Of a stretch of DNA of 64,000 nt, positions 10,393 through 23,069 are shown piece after piece. The notes beneath the pieces are model-generated. The model ran no database searches. It was not told the origin of the DNA and was given only the letters and a program-made list of their open reading frames with translations. The position numbers and the translations under genes are program-made. How positions within the stretch are numbered: position 1 is the first letter of the stretch; each line of letters begins with the position of its first letter. The stretch is taken from positions 109,257 through 173,256 of the forward strand of contig CAJJDO010000031.1 in NCBI GenBank assembly GCA_905183005.1, given 5' to 3'. This stretch comes from Paramecium pentaurelia (lineage: Eukaryota > Ciliophora > Oligohymenophorea > Peniculida > Parameciidae).

Positions 10393-13300
10393 TCACAATT
10401 TATGCATACTCTTTATTTTGTCTTAATATCTTAGTTCATATAAATTATTTATTTATTTAAAGAAAGTGGAACTATAATTTTGTATAACACTCCCCAAATC
10501 TTATATGAATTAGATTAACATAGTAATATTTTAATATTTGATTCTTTATTCTTATGCTGTAGTTCTTGCTATGACAAATAAAATAGTTTGATTAACATTT
10601 TTCTATTCATCTAAATTACTTGTTTCTATTTTTGGAGATTGATTAAGTTTTAAAAAACCATTTAATTAATTTTATGAATCCAAATATACATATTATTGAT
10701 TATTAGGGGATTAATCATCTGAAGTAACATTGGCTAATAAATTTAAATGAAAAAAATTACATTTTTTTATTTTTAATGATTAAATATCATTTACAATTAG
10801 TTTTTCATTCTTAATCTAATAAAGTATACAAGAATTATTTATATCAATTGAAGGTAAACTTATTTCAAAGTTTTTTGCTATAGATTTTACACTAATACTA
10901 AATTATTCAATTGCTCTTAGACATTCTTGATTACCAGATTCTAAAAGAGATGATAAATTTTCACATATTCTTATATTACTTTCTGAAAATAGTTATTCTG
11001 TATGATCCCATGGACCATTACCAACTTTAAAAAAATAAATTTAACCTTCTTCTATGCTAATAGTATACCATTTATTATTGATTTGATGTATAAGTTTAAA
11101 AAAAGAATAATCAGAAAGTAATTAATATGTGAAGTAATTTTCTATTAAATTAAGAATTTAAAAGTAGTATTTCAAATTTGGATTTGGGAATTTTAATATT
11201 CCCATTAATGAGAATATGATTTTACTTTCAATTTTAAATTTACTTTAAAATTTGAGTTCTTATATTCTTTCAAATTTTTAACCAAAAGAAGTTTTAAAGA
11301 ATTTATCTTCTTATTATTTAATATAGACTTCAGATGCATCTCTTAGTACTGCATTTTATATTAATAGATGATGATTTGATATATTAAAATTCTTCTTTTA
11401 AAACATTTCATCTTTTTTAATTTCACTTCTTAAATGAATCATATAATCTATTGCTACTTTATTTATATCTAAACCTTCTATTTACTTTTTCTATAACCAC
11501 ATATCAGCTGTTATAAAATTCTTTAAAAAATGATCAATAACATCATTTCTTTAAATATTAAATTTAGAAGATTAAAATGGAACAACTCTTCTACCCGAAC
11601 CACCATGATATAAAAAGTAATTTCTTGAATTAGGTTAAGATATATTTAATTCAGGTCTCTCATCATTTACTATATCATCTTCAAAACCTGGTTAAATATT
11701 ATTTAACTTTGTATGAGTTTTACTAATTTTATCACTTCTAAATTTACGATGAAATCTGATTTCATCTGGATTATCATCATTTAAAATAAGTTTCTTTTTC
11801 TTATCATGTGTAGCTGCTTGATTATTATTATTATTTTCTTATTATTAATCTAAATTATTTTCAAGTTAAGAAAGTCTATCTTCATCCTATTTCAATGATT
11901 AAGACACAACTGTAAAGACTTCCCAAACCAACCCACCAATTAAGGCTAATAAAAATATTGAAAAGAATTCAAAAGAACCAACAAATAACATAGCTGATAC
12001 CATATCATCAGTATCATATGTTAATTCAAATACTATTTAATTCCATTCTGCTGCTATAAACATTTAAAGCATCATTAAATAGGATCCTGCAAAAGTAGAA
12101 AAATCAGCATATTTACAACTTCCCCATGAATATTCAAAATTGTTTATATCACATTAAGAATTAGCATATGGATTATCTTCATTTCTTTGTATTTTACCAT
12201 ATAAATACATACCAACACAAGAATATATAAAGAATACCATTTGTACAGGTAACATTAATCTTAAAATTAAAGGAACACAAATAATGATTTTGTATAATAG
12301 TGTTCTAACTACATCTAAAAATTGTAAACCTTCAAATAATATATTTAGTATTTTTAGAGATCGAAATGCTCTAAACAATCTAAATACTTTCTATATTTTA
12401 GCTAATCTCAATAATCTATTAGCTTTGATTGATTAAACAATATTTCCTGATACTATATTAAATAATATATAATCAAATATTATTTGTAGAATTACCAAAG
12501 TAATATCAAAAATATTCCTATTTTTTTATAAATATATATATTATACCATCCTTCTTCAAAATATGGTTTTATACCTAAAGCTATAATTTTAATAGAACAT
12601 TCTAAAGAATAGAGGATCAAAAATATAGTGTCTAACAAATTGAAAATATCAAGAATATCTTAATCTTCAATAAAAAATGCTACTACTATCAAAACACAAT
12701 TAGATATTGTTATTATCAACATAGAAATTCCAAATATCTAAAATAATAATTATATATATAAATTATTATACATTTCCTTCTACAAATGTTAATAAACCTT
12801 TAGATATTAAATAATTTCTAAATTATTCCCAACAATGAAGTGGTTTTGTTTCTGGTAATGAAAATACTGAGGCATCTTGGAGTAAATGAAGAAACTTATG
12901 AAATTCATCAAATTGAACCTTATCGCTATATTGTAATAATTACATTACTTAAAATCCTAATCAATTTAATTGAATAATTAATTTATTTATGATTCAGTAA
13001 TGGAATTCTTATAGAAATGAAGGATAAAAGTTCTAAATTAATCTCTTGTCAAAAACCCTTAATCTTGAAAATCCAAAGATATGAAACTAGCCATCATAGC
13101 AGTCTTTTATTTAATGATATCACTTATAGCTATTTCCATTCTATGTTTTCTAAATCCTTCATATACAACTGCTAATGGAATTGGTGCAAATAAGAAAATA
13201 AAAAGTAATAGATATGTAATAAAGAATAAACAATAATAAATTCCTTAAAGCATAGGTGGAATTAGTATATCTGGATAGAAATCAAGGGTTGCTACCATAA

Positions 13301-14024
13301 ATAACATTGAAAATAATTTAAAGAAATCTCCATAATCTTATGTTCTTAGATCTACATTATCCAATTTTCCAATTAAATTAATTCCAATAAATGAAAATAT
13401 TGAAATTATAATTAGATACAGAATAATGAGTAAAAATAAATCTTTGCCTGCTTTAAAGATTCCTTTTAAATTTCGTCTTAAATCTTTAGAATACATAGGC
13501 ATTAATAAAGTTCTGCATATTTTGCTGACTCTAAATAAAGTAGGTTCATATGAATGTATTATGAAATCAACTAAACAAAAATAGTATGCAATCAGTTTAA
13601 ATTATTTTTTTGGATTGAATGTAAATCTGCCTTCTTTCTTTGTTAATAGTAATACTATTGTAATACATGAATCAATGCCCATAAATAGCAAGATTATAAG
13701 TTCAATAATGAATAGATTTGGATGATCTTAATCATCTTAATCAACAAATGAAGGTTCAAAAAATGTTTATAATTGATAAATGATTGACAATAGAAATAAG
13801 CCATTTAACCAATATTGATTATTCTCTAAATACCACAATTATTTCAAGTATGTCTTATTTACTAAATCAATATCATTGCGTATAGCTCGTAAATAATAAG
13901 CATCATAAATATGTCTTTCAGCTTTCTCAATTCTACATTGAGGTGATAGTTTCTTCACTATTTTTTATATTTCTTATGCTAAAACATCGTTTTTCTCTAA
14001 TAACTTTTGTGAAAACTCAGACAT
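10393..14024 (-). CDS. Two-pore-type voltage-gated cation channel with EF-hand linker
   Basis: A 1181-residue channel in four exons (introns 12926-12948, 12738-12771, 12518-12546). Two six-helix repeats are seen. Repeat I ends in a pore region LFSMLFMVATLDFYPD, close to the TPC filter pattern. The cytosolic linker carries a complete EF-hand loop DQDFNDKVQFDE near residue 355. Repeat II has a basic S4 (NRLLRLAKIQKVFRLFRAFR) and a pore around FIAAEWNQIVFE. This order (6TM, EF-hand, 6TM) is that of plant/protist TPC1, a Ca2+-regulated endomembrane channel. The soluble C-terminal tail of about 480 residues is much longer than in TPC1 and is unrecognised. Ca2+ regulation and location are inferred from the family. 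Confidence 0.85.
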
Positions 14025-14190
14025 TGCTATCGATTATCGATATATTGTAGATTATCTCTTATGAGTCTTTTTCATTTAATTATAAATATTATTCAATTAA
14101 TAAATACTTGCAACTCATTATTCTACCTTTATATATGATTTGAATGTTAAGGATCAGTTTTTTTCAATTATACTATATATAATTAAATTA

Positions 14191-14958
14191 ATGAACCCTT
14201 ATCACCATTACATTTTAACAGGAATCATGGAAGATTAAGATGATTTATCTTCTGTTAAATAAGAAGAATGTTCATAATTTTAATATTATGAAGAACAACC
14301 ATAATTTATTACTTATGAAAATTCTAATCTTTGTTCAATTGTTTCATCTATACTCAACTTAAATGAAGAGTATGTTGATTGGATTGCACGCAATAAACCT
14401 ATTGAATTTGAATCAATGATGTTAAAAGCTAAACGCAAATTTTATAGAGATAAAGCTAAATATCGTATGCAAATCTTATAGCCTCATCTTTATTCATCTC
14501 AACAACCTTAAGAGCCAAAAAAAGCAAAAAGAGGTAGAAAACCTATCAAATGTGCTGAGAAACAATTTGTTGAAGACAATAGTGATCAGTAACACTTATA
14601 TTTATTGTAGTGATAAAAAAACGATACAAATGATTAGAAATCGAATTTCTGCCTAGAATTCTAGAGATAGAAAAAAAGCTTATCTTAAAGAACTTGAATA
14701 AAGTAGTGCTTTAACCAATAGAGAAAATCATATAATACTCAAATAAATAGAAGAACTCTTAGTCTCAAATGAAGAAATTGAAATATAAAATAACAATATT
14801 CTCAAAGTAATATAACTAATCTATTTTAGTGTATCAAAGTCTTTAAATAATAATGTTTAGAATCTGATGAATAATTTGCATAAGAAATACTTAAATAATT
14901 AGAATAATTCGAAAGTGATACTGACTCTAGTGCATCCAAAAAAGTTAAATTAAATTGA
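14191..14958 (+). CDS. bZIP transcription factor with AT-hook-like motif
   Basis: A 240-residue protein with introns 14589-14610 and 14807-14829. Residues near 143-155 form a bZIP basic region, NRISAQNSRDRKK, matching N..(S)A..SR.RK. It is followed by a leucine-zipper-like heptad helix (YLKELEQSSALTNRENHIILKQIEEL). About 25 residues before it lies KRGRKPIK, which resembles an AT-hook. The N-terminal half is acidic and Gln-rich, as in activation domains. A sequence-specific nuclear DNA-binding role is inferred from the family. The start is the first ATG, and an internal ATG lies 12 codons later. Confidence 0.85.
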
Positions 14959-15018
14959 GTTAATTGATTTTTTATCATTATTATATATTCTGTTAAAATA
15001 AATACAAAGCTAAATCAA

Positions 15019-16859
15019 ATGTAATTGTTTCAAACTCCCAATTCACCAAAATCTACCTCTCGTAATTGCAGAAAACCATTTACAAATCTTAACAATTATT
15101 CTGAATTCTAATAATCATCCAATTATTTGAAAACCAAAATTTAAGCATTGGAAAAGAGAGTAAAAAACATTAATAGCAATCATGTAAGTGAAAATAGATC
15201 AACAAATACATCTAAAACTACTGCAAATCTATCACCTAAAGAATTTAAAAGAAATCTATATTATGAATCCATTATAAGCAAACGTTAATAAAATTTTAGT
15301 AAAATAGACCATTCACCATCTGAACAATCTACAACACATAATAAGTATAGTATATTAAGTCATTAAATTCCTATTATTCCAAATTTAAACATAAAAGTAT
15401 AAAATTTAACAAAAAAATTAAGAGAATTTTAAATTCATAAAATACAAGAATGTGATCTAATTATGACTAAAATTAAATAATTTTGTGATTAACACTTTAA
15501 TGAGTGTTTTGATTTTTATAGATCTACAGATTTAATATCCTTAAAATATTTCATATACTTAATTATTTAAGAAATAAATTCTAATGGTTAAGAAACAACT
15601 AGATCTATTGAAAGTTAGAATTAAGAAAATTAAATATAACATTTAAAATAATTATTAGAAAACTAAAAACTAGAACAAAATACAATTTAAAGCTAATAAC
15701 AATTTAAAAAAGTGATAATTGATACTCAGAATGTTATTCAATCTATAATTTTATAATTGTAATAGTAACATAATTAAAATATGTTAACTAATTAAGTTCA
15801 AATGCTTAAAAATTAAATACAAACTTTAAATGATGTGAAATTATAATAATCATTTAGGTTATCATTTGGAATGAGAACTTCTAGTAATAAAGATAGTGAA
15901 AACAATCCTACAATTGCAAATCAATCTACTTCAAGAGCTAATTTATCTACATATAGAGAAAGATTTAAGACATCAATTAATTCAAAATCAAAATCTCCCT
16001 TTAATTTAGAAACTCCTAAGAAAAACAAACTTTTAGAAGAATAATAAAGAATAATCTAATAATTAATTTCTAAAATACCTGATCAACAATAATTGGAAGG
16101 ACATAAGAAGACAATTGAAGAGCTTGAGGATGAATTAAATAAAAAGAATTAATTAATTATTGAATTATAAGATAAAATTTAGAATGAAGAAGTGTATTTG
16201 ACTCTTAATCAAAGAATTTTGGAGATCAACAAAAATTTAGACAATGTAATATAATAAAATTAGAATCTAATTAAAGAAAATGATACAATGAAATTTGAAT
16301 TAGGATAATTGAGGTTTTTAGAAGAGCAATATTATGCAACATTATAAGAAAATAAAATCTTATAGTAATCAATTATTAATAATGACTGTTAATATGAAAA
16401 AATATTATAATAATATGAACTTGATTGTAATAATTATCGATAGTCAATATTAAAGCTTCAAGAAACTTGTGAAGCATAATAAGCATAATTGTAAGGTTAG
16501 GAGGAGTAAAGATCTTTTTAATACTAATTATAATAATTTGATAAAATAAAAGTATATATATCCAATATATTTATTAGAAATTGATTAAAGATGAGGTTTA
16601 ATGTATTGGATAGTTAATTGCATAAATTAATTAATAATTATAAAAATAATTGTCAGATATTATGCCTAATTCAATAAAATAGTTATAAAAGGATCTTAGT
16701 AAAAAGAAATATGTAATAGAAGAAAAAATCAAAAGTCTTGAGCAACTCTAGGATTAAGATTGTGAATTAGGAAAGATATAGAATAATTAAGAAAATGATG
16801 AATTGAAGTTAATATTATTGATGCAATCTCTTACAATAGAGAAGATGATTGATTTGTGA
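15019..16859 (+). CDS. Long coiled-coil protein with Ser-rich head
   Basis: A 604-residue protein with one intron (16552-16577). The first 90 residues are Ser/Thr/Asn-rich with SP and SPK sites (TPNSPKSTSR). A segment around 120-200 is mixed, and from about 330 to the end it is a nearly uninterrupted coiled coil rich in Glu, Gln and Leu. No enzyme motif was seen. Such proteins are common in ciliate cortex and basal bodies, but location is not shown by the sequence. Confidence 0.75.
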
Positions 16860-16931
16860 ATTAAGAAAAGTGTATAAAAATAATTAAATGATTGTTTTTT
16901 GATAAAAAAGATTTAAAATTTAAAATATATA

Positions 16932-19159
16932 ATGAAACAAAATTCTGAAATTCATTTGTGTAAATTACATTAGTTTGTCTATGATAAATGGAATTGGGTG
17001 AATACAGGATATATTCATTTTAATTCAAAAGTTCTTAATTTGATTTAATAAATTAGAATGAATTATTACTATTAGAGAAGGACACAAATATAGAAGTATT
17101 TGCTATTTCAGTGAAATAAGATTATGATTTCTTTTTTGATGGAGGTAATAGTATTACCAAATTGTAGAAGAAGGAATTCAATTTCAATTTAATGAGTATT
17201 ATGGATTTAGTTTCTAGAGTAAGGAAGGAGCATAAATAGTCTGGATTAGAATTCAAAATATATTGAATGAAGAAGATAATAATTCTATATTTTTGACTCC
17301 TGTAAATGAGAATACTCTACCCGTTATTCTAGAAACTATGAATAAACTAGTCTAAAGTGGTACATAAACAAAATATATGTTATCTAATTACTTACTTAAT
17401 AAAAAAGTAATTAAATTCAACTAACAATAGGATTATTTTGAAATTTTAAATAGCTTATTCAATAAATTAGAAAAAGAACGCAATCAAATATTATTAAAAA
17501 TAATGTGTTCTATTATTAAGAATGTAATAAATAATATTTATCATTTAGATTGTAAGTGTTTCTGAAAATGAACTATTATAAATAATATTAAATGATTAAA
17601 ATTATTTATTTATTTTTGGTGCTTTAGAATGTAATTATTAGTATTATTATTTGTTAGATGATGAAGAAATGAAAAAGAAACATTTTACTCCACATAGATA
17701 ATTTTTGTAGAACAACGTGCAATTTTTATAAGTAGTCCAAATTAAGAGTAAAGAACGATTGAAAATCATACATTTCATATATCGACTGTAGTACTTGCGC
17801 GATTGTGGTTTAGCCTACTACATCGACGAGTCCCAGTAGATGTTTATTAAGATAGTTTTAAAGTAATAAAAATCATGATAGATTATTAAGAGTTGTTATG
17901 TGGAGCTTTTTAAATACATTCAGAATTCAAAGGAATTTCTAGTTGATCTAATAGAACAATTACGTAATTTTAATTTCTTAGCCTTGAGATTCTTAAATGA
18001 AATATGTTCAGTATTTAAGGAATTTTAAGATGTAATTATATATATAGATATACTTATTAAGATAAATAAAGCATTAATTTACTAGAAATTAGGTGAGCTT
18101 GGATTATATGAGATTATTGAAGATTATATTATAGATTCACTTTAAGGTTTCTAAAAGTAAAAAACTAAATTCTAAAATTTGAAGATAAAAATTGAAGTAA
18201 ATATAAAATATTAAAAATAGGATGATATTTTTATAAAAACATCTACTATGATATTAGAACTAGTTATTACATGTTTATAACATTATCCTTACAATTTTAA
18301 ATAGTATATAATTAGTGAGGATCAATAAGTACTCAAATATCCACTATTTAATTTAATTGTGGATCATGCATTTGAGAACGATTTATATCTAGAAATATTA
18401 AAATTACTTATAAATAACACTTAAGATAAATAAAATGAAACATTAGATTGTTTTTTGTCATTCTTTTACCCAAAAATATCATAATAAATTTCACATTAAT
18501 CTAAAATTGAATAGAAAATATAATTTGTTGAAATATCTTTAGGGTTATCCAGAAACTTTAAAATATCTGTAAAGGAAGTATTGATTTTAAATTAAATTAC
18601 TTTGAAAATTGGATATATATTGTAAGAAAAGAATAAAATTTTATAAATGAAGTGTTTATAGTTTTTTAAAATTTTAATTTTATAAAGAGATGATGATATA
18701 AATAAAGAAATTATAATGGCTTTGCCAAATTTGATATCACCCTTATTATAATATAGAGGAATAAGAAAAAATTTAATATTTTCATAATTTATGGAGATAA
18801 TTAAGATCATTTATGAAGGGGGCAATTAAAATATAATTATATCAATAGTAATAATTCTATTTTTATTATTTTAGGAATAACAACTAAAATTATGGGAGAA
18901 TCATTCTAATTATTAAAAAGTTCATGAAATTTTCAAATTAATTAAGTGTAACTGTATGAAATAAGAATTTTGTAACAAATCTGTTGATTCTAAATCATAA
19001 TAATAGAAAAATGATTATAATGTGATTGATAATGAAATTGATTTATTTAAATCTGTATAAGATCATAGTTCAAATTTGACTAATTAGACATAAAAAAGAT
19101 TAGTTGAATATGATAATGAGGATATTGAAATAATTTCTAAGAAGAACAAATTAGATTGA
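16932..19159 (+). CDS. Protein phosphatase 4 regulatory subunit 3 (SMEK/PSY2-like)
   Basis: A 691-residue protein in seven exons (introns 17031-17056, 17145-17167, 17524-17548, 17855-17881, 18197-18220, 18848-18874). The N-terminal 100 residues resemble the PH/EVH1-like module of PP4R3 (KWNWVNTGYIHF, SFQSKEGAQIVWIRI). They are followed by SMEK helical repeats, including HRQFLQNNVQFLQVV and IHFIYRLQYLRDCGLA, which match HREFL..F and IHQTYR.QY..D. The acidic end KRLVEYDNEDIEI agrees with the family. PP4R3 targets the PP4 catalytic subunit to substrates in DNA repair and signalling. The last two introns are multiples of three without TGA, so they rest on family fit. Confidence 0.85.
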
Positions 19160-19360
19160 GAATATATTAGATTTATCCATAAAAAATAATTAGATTATGA
19201 TTAATAACAATTATATTTCTATTGATATCTTAACTTAATAGAATTTTTCAGTATCTAAATATTGTTATCAGATTATATCTGTAAATTTATATAAAATAAT
19301 GAATTCAAGAAAATAACATTTTTAGTTAATTTTTCCCAAAATATTAAAAAAATAATAAAA

Positions 19361-20198
19361 ATGGATTAAGTAGTTAAAAAGAAGCAAGAATAATTATTAT
19401 AATGTCTTAAAAAGATATCAAGTAAACCTTAAACAGATGATGAAGATTAGAAATAGCAGTTACGCAAATTCCAATAAGAAGTGGAATAAAAATATAAGAT
19501 GGCTCGTCATAACAACGAGTATCGATTTCCATATGAATATTATGATCAAAGTAATGACAGTTCATTAGAAGAATTATAAAAAGTAGGGACATATGATCTA
19601 CGTTAATAATATTAAAAAAAATAAACTAACAGCAAACATTTACAATTATCTAAAGAATCTATCAAAGCAAAATCATTGATTAAGATCATGTCTGATAAAT
19701 CTATGAAAGCTAATAGATAATCTACTAGATACAAAACAGAATAATATGATGAAAATCAAGTTAGTTACATAGATGCACTAAAAAAAAATAAATCAATAGA
19801 AAAGTAAACAAATGAATAAATAATATCATTCATTCGTAAATCTGTAGCCAAACGATCATAATATTCATAACATAATAATAATACATCAAGATAATATATT
19901 AATTTATCTTCAAATAATCAAAGTCATATCATGTCATAAAGTTTTAATGGATAAAAAAGTAGAACATAAAATTATTATCTTAACAAATTCACAAAAATGA
20001 AATAAGATATGTTTAAATAATAAAATTAAACAAGTACATCATAAATGAATTAAGATTCTAAAATGTATCTTATCTTAAAATAATAGATCATTAAAACATT
20101 TCTTCAGTAGCAAGAGTCCAGAATAATCTAGTACCATTAATTTAAAGAATAAACTTGCAGAAATGTGTAAAAGATAACCACTAAAAGTAATCAAATGA
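19361..20198 (+). CDS. Basic Gln/Ser-rich protein
   Basis: A 270-residue protein with one 25-bp intron (20107-20131); without it the frame would run far into the neighbouring gene. The sequence is rich in Gln, Lys, Ser and Asn. It has a short ordered-looking patch (QMARHNNEYRFPYEYYDQ) and a compact C-terminus ending LAEMCKRQPLKVIK. No known domain is visible. It converges on the minus-strand coiled-coil locus with 46 bp between stops. Confidence 0.65.
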
Positions 20199-20244
20199 AA
20201 TTTTATAAATACTACTTTCTCTTTTATTAATACATATATTAATT

Positions 20245-21323
20245 TCATTCTTATTTACTCTTTTAAACTAATAATTTATCTTGTAACTATTTATTCTACT
20301 TAATTAATTATTCATTCTATAATATATTAATATTATTAATACTTTTTTTTAAAACTCTAAGTATTTTTTCTTAGGCCACCCTTAAATATTCATAATTGCC
20401 TGGTTTTGCTTATAGGAATAATTCTTTCACATTAATTTACTTATGTATTTTTTAATTTATTTCTTTTAAACTATTAACTAAATCTTAATATTATTAATCA
20501 AAAGACAATCCAGTAACATAATTTTAAATTTCTTAAACAAAACTCTACAATTCATTTTTTTCTTGTTCTAATTTTCGACTTTATTTTAATAAAATAGTAT
20601 ATACATATCCTATTATAGTTTAATAAGATCTTAAGTTAACTTCTTCATATCATCTTAATTTTTATCAAGTAATTATTATATAGACAACAAATCTTGTTAT
20701 TTATTTTCTATATCCTTCTTTAACTATTCAATTTATTAATTTAATTCATTGATTTCATATCATAATCCAGTTTGTACTAGATTTAATTATTATATTTATT
20801 TCTCTAATTCTACTTTTTTTAGTTTTTTCTTATTGATAATATAATTTCAATTTCTAAAATTTTTATTATGCTAATTTTTGTTCTTATCAAACTTATTTTC
20901 TAATAATTATAATCATGTTTTTAATGTAAAAACCTAAGCATGTAATTTTTCATTTTCTAATATTTATAAATCTAATGATTATTCACTTTAATTAAGTTTA
21001 ATTATCAATTGATCTAATTATGAATTATTAAAAACTTTGCCTAAAAAAATTGGTTTCTTATATTAAATAATTTTAATACTTTAGTATCAGATAAACTTTT
21101 TAATGTCTTTTCATATTCATCAACTTTGATTTCTAGAATTTCAACTTATTCTTTTTCATTCGATAACTTTTTTTTCAGTATATTCTAATTTTTCTTGCAA
21201 TGATTACACTAATTTTTATTCCTAATCAAGTTTTACTTCTAAATCTTTATTTTTTTATTATAAATCTGTTAGAGCAATGTTTAATTTAGTTATATATTAC
21301 TACATTGCTTTTACTTAATCCAT
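20245..21323 (-). pseudogene. Coiled-coil gene interrupted by three in-frame TGAs
   Basis: The locus reads as a long coiled coil from MDQVKAMQQYITKL to a C-terminal block (KEINQKIHKQINVKELF, AKPGNYEYLRVAQEKIL). Short introns of about 25, 23 and 26 bp reconcile the outer parts. In the middle the same register contains TGA at 20913-20915, 20847-20849 and 20760-20762, while heptads continue on both sides. I found no set of normal introns that removes all three and restores frame. It is either a recent pseudogene or a gene whose model needs transcript evidence. Confidence 0.55.
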
Positions 21324-21371
21324 TATTATTTTATTTATCACATTAAAAACGCAAATTATATTATTTAACGT

Positions 21372-21919
21372 ATGTCTTAATCACATTTAAAATGCACTTG
21401 TTAATCATATAGACAAACTTAAACTTTAAGAGAAGATCCTGGATTGATTGAGAAATTAAAGGAAAGATAAATGGAATTAGAAGAGAAATTAATGGATTTT
21501 GACCATAAGAAAGGTAATTTAGAAAGAGAAAATTTGATGTTAGAAGATAATATCAAATTAGAATTACAAGGTTTAAAAGGTTCAATATTATGTATTGATT
21601 ATTAGAAAACTAAGTGATTCAACAATAATTAACTGAGGAACTAAGAGATAATAAAATATTAACTTATAAGAAATAAAATGAATTACATATATTAATACAG
21701 AATGTCCATGAAAATGAAGCAGAAAAGAAGGTTTATATAATATGGTTATGTTAGTAATTAATGAATGAAATCGAATTTTTGAAATAGTCACTACTTCACA
21801 CAAATGAAAATCAAATACAATTAGGCAAGAAAGAAGAACATATAAAATTATTATTAAACCGTATTTCTGAACTTGAACAAAATATAACTTAACTAAAAAG
21901 AGAAGTATAATTTAAATGA
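21372..21919 (+). CDS. Short coiled-coil protein
   Basis: A 165-residue protein with introns 21580-21605 and 21731-21754. After an N-terminal stretch with two close cysteines (KCTCQSYRQTQ) it is a continuous coiled coil (IEKLKERQMELEEKLMDF). No family is recognised. It starts 48 bp from the divergent coiled-coil locus and ends 9 bp before the next ATG. Confidence 0.7.
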
Positions 21920-21928
21920 TTAAATTTA

Positions 21929-22789
21929 ATGTAATTTTATTAAAATTTATATGATGAAAATCCTTATTTTAACAGATTCTTTTAGGAACACTTTCTGTAT
22001 TAGGGATTCAACATTTAATTAAATGATTTGCCTCATATCAAAACCTAATTTAATTTAACAAATAAGGAGAATCTAAATTTGACTTGGAAACATAAACAAG
22101 ATAATTAAAAATTAGTTTATAGGGCAAACAATTAGTGTACAAATACAATTATAAAATCATAGTCAAAGGATTAATAAGTATATGATAATGTCATATTTTA
22201 GTAAATCTAATACTAATTTCATTTAATCAATAGATCTAATAGATATAGTATCTTACTTGCTTTAAAATATAATTATGAAAAGGATCTATTAACTAAACAC
22301 ACATTCACTCCTTTAATATAAATCAATTAAAATATAGAAACCAACTCAAATGTAGATTTTGGATTGAAATATCATTATTTGAATAAAAAAGAAAATGTTC
22401 ATGTCAGATTTAATATATTTTCATCTTTGTCAAATAGATAAAATATAGAATATTGTTTAATAGGCAATTTTATGTAACCATATAAATTATAGATTGGATT
22501 ATAAAACAGTAGAACATGGTTAGGTTTCATATATAAAGCTAAGATTATAAATATGTATAGTCTTGCATCTTATAATATAAATAATAAAAAATATGATGTG
22601 AGTTCATATTTTTAATTTAATAAAATTGAAAATAGATTGAATAACAAATTGAAATTTTTGATAGGTATTTCAACAGAAAAAGAGATACTTGGTATTATTG
22701 ATTTTATAACAAAAATGGGGAAATTGGGATATTGTCTAAAATGGCAACACGTAAAAGGTATGAGTATTGGATATAATGTTGAAATATGA
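21929..22789 (+). CDS. Candidate beta-barrel (porin/VDAC-like) protein
   Basis: An open frame of 286 residues; a 24-bp GTA..TAG stretch inside could be an in-frame intron, giving 278. After a short helical N-terminus (MQFYQNLYDENPYFNRFF) the protein is almost entirely alternating polar and hydrophobic strands separated by turns, with many Asn, Tyr and Lys. It ends in a strand-like VKGMSIGYNVEI. Length and pattern resemble mitochondrial porins, but no diagnostic motif was matched. The beta-barrel call is inference. Confidence 0.5.
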
Positions 22790-22823
22790 ATTAAATTATA
22801 TAATATATAAAAATTAATTAAAA

Positions 22824-23042
22824 ATGGATTAATTGCTTGGGAAAATATTTTAATTGATAGCAATAGCAGCATTTCTTTATGGCACATTAACAACATTTGG
22901 ATAGCCTTTATTAGGTGAATAATACTAAATGTTTTTCTTTCCAAGATGGTTTTTCAATTGGGCTCCTGGTATAGTAATAGGAAGTGTTTTAATGTTAATA
23001 TTGATGTATTTGAATAAGTAGAGTAACATGAAAAAGAAATGA
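22824..23042 (+). CDS. Small two-helix membrane protein
   Basis: A 72-residue intronless frame with two hydrophobic helices (about 11-25 and 50-65). They are separated by a loop GQPLLGEQYQMFFFPRWFFN and followed by a basic tail KQSNMKKK. Composition is clean and coding-like. No family is recognised. It converges on the iron-transporter gene (27 bp between stops). Confidence 0.6.
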
Positions 23043-23069
23043 ATTTAATAAATATATTTAATATCATAT

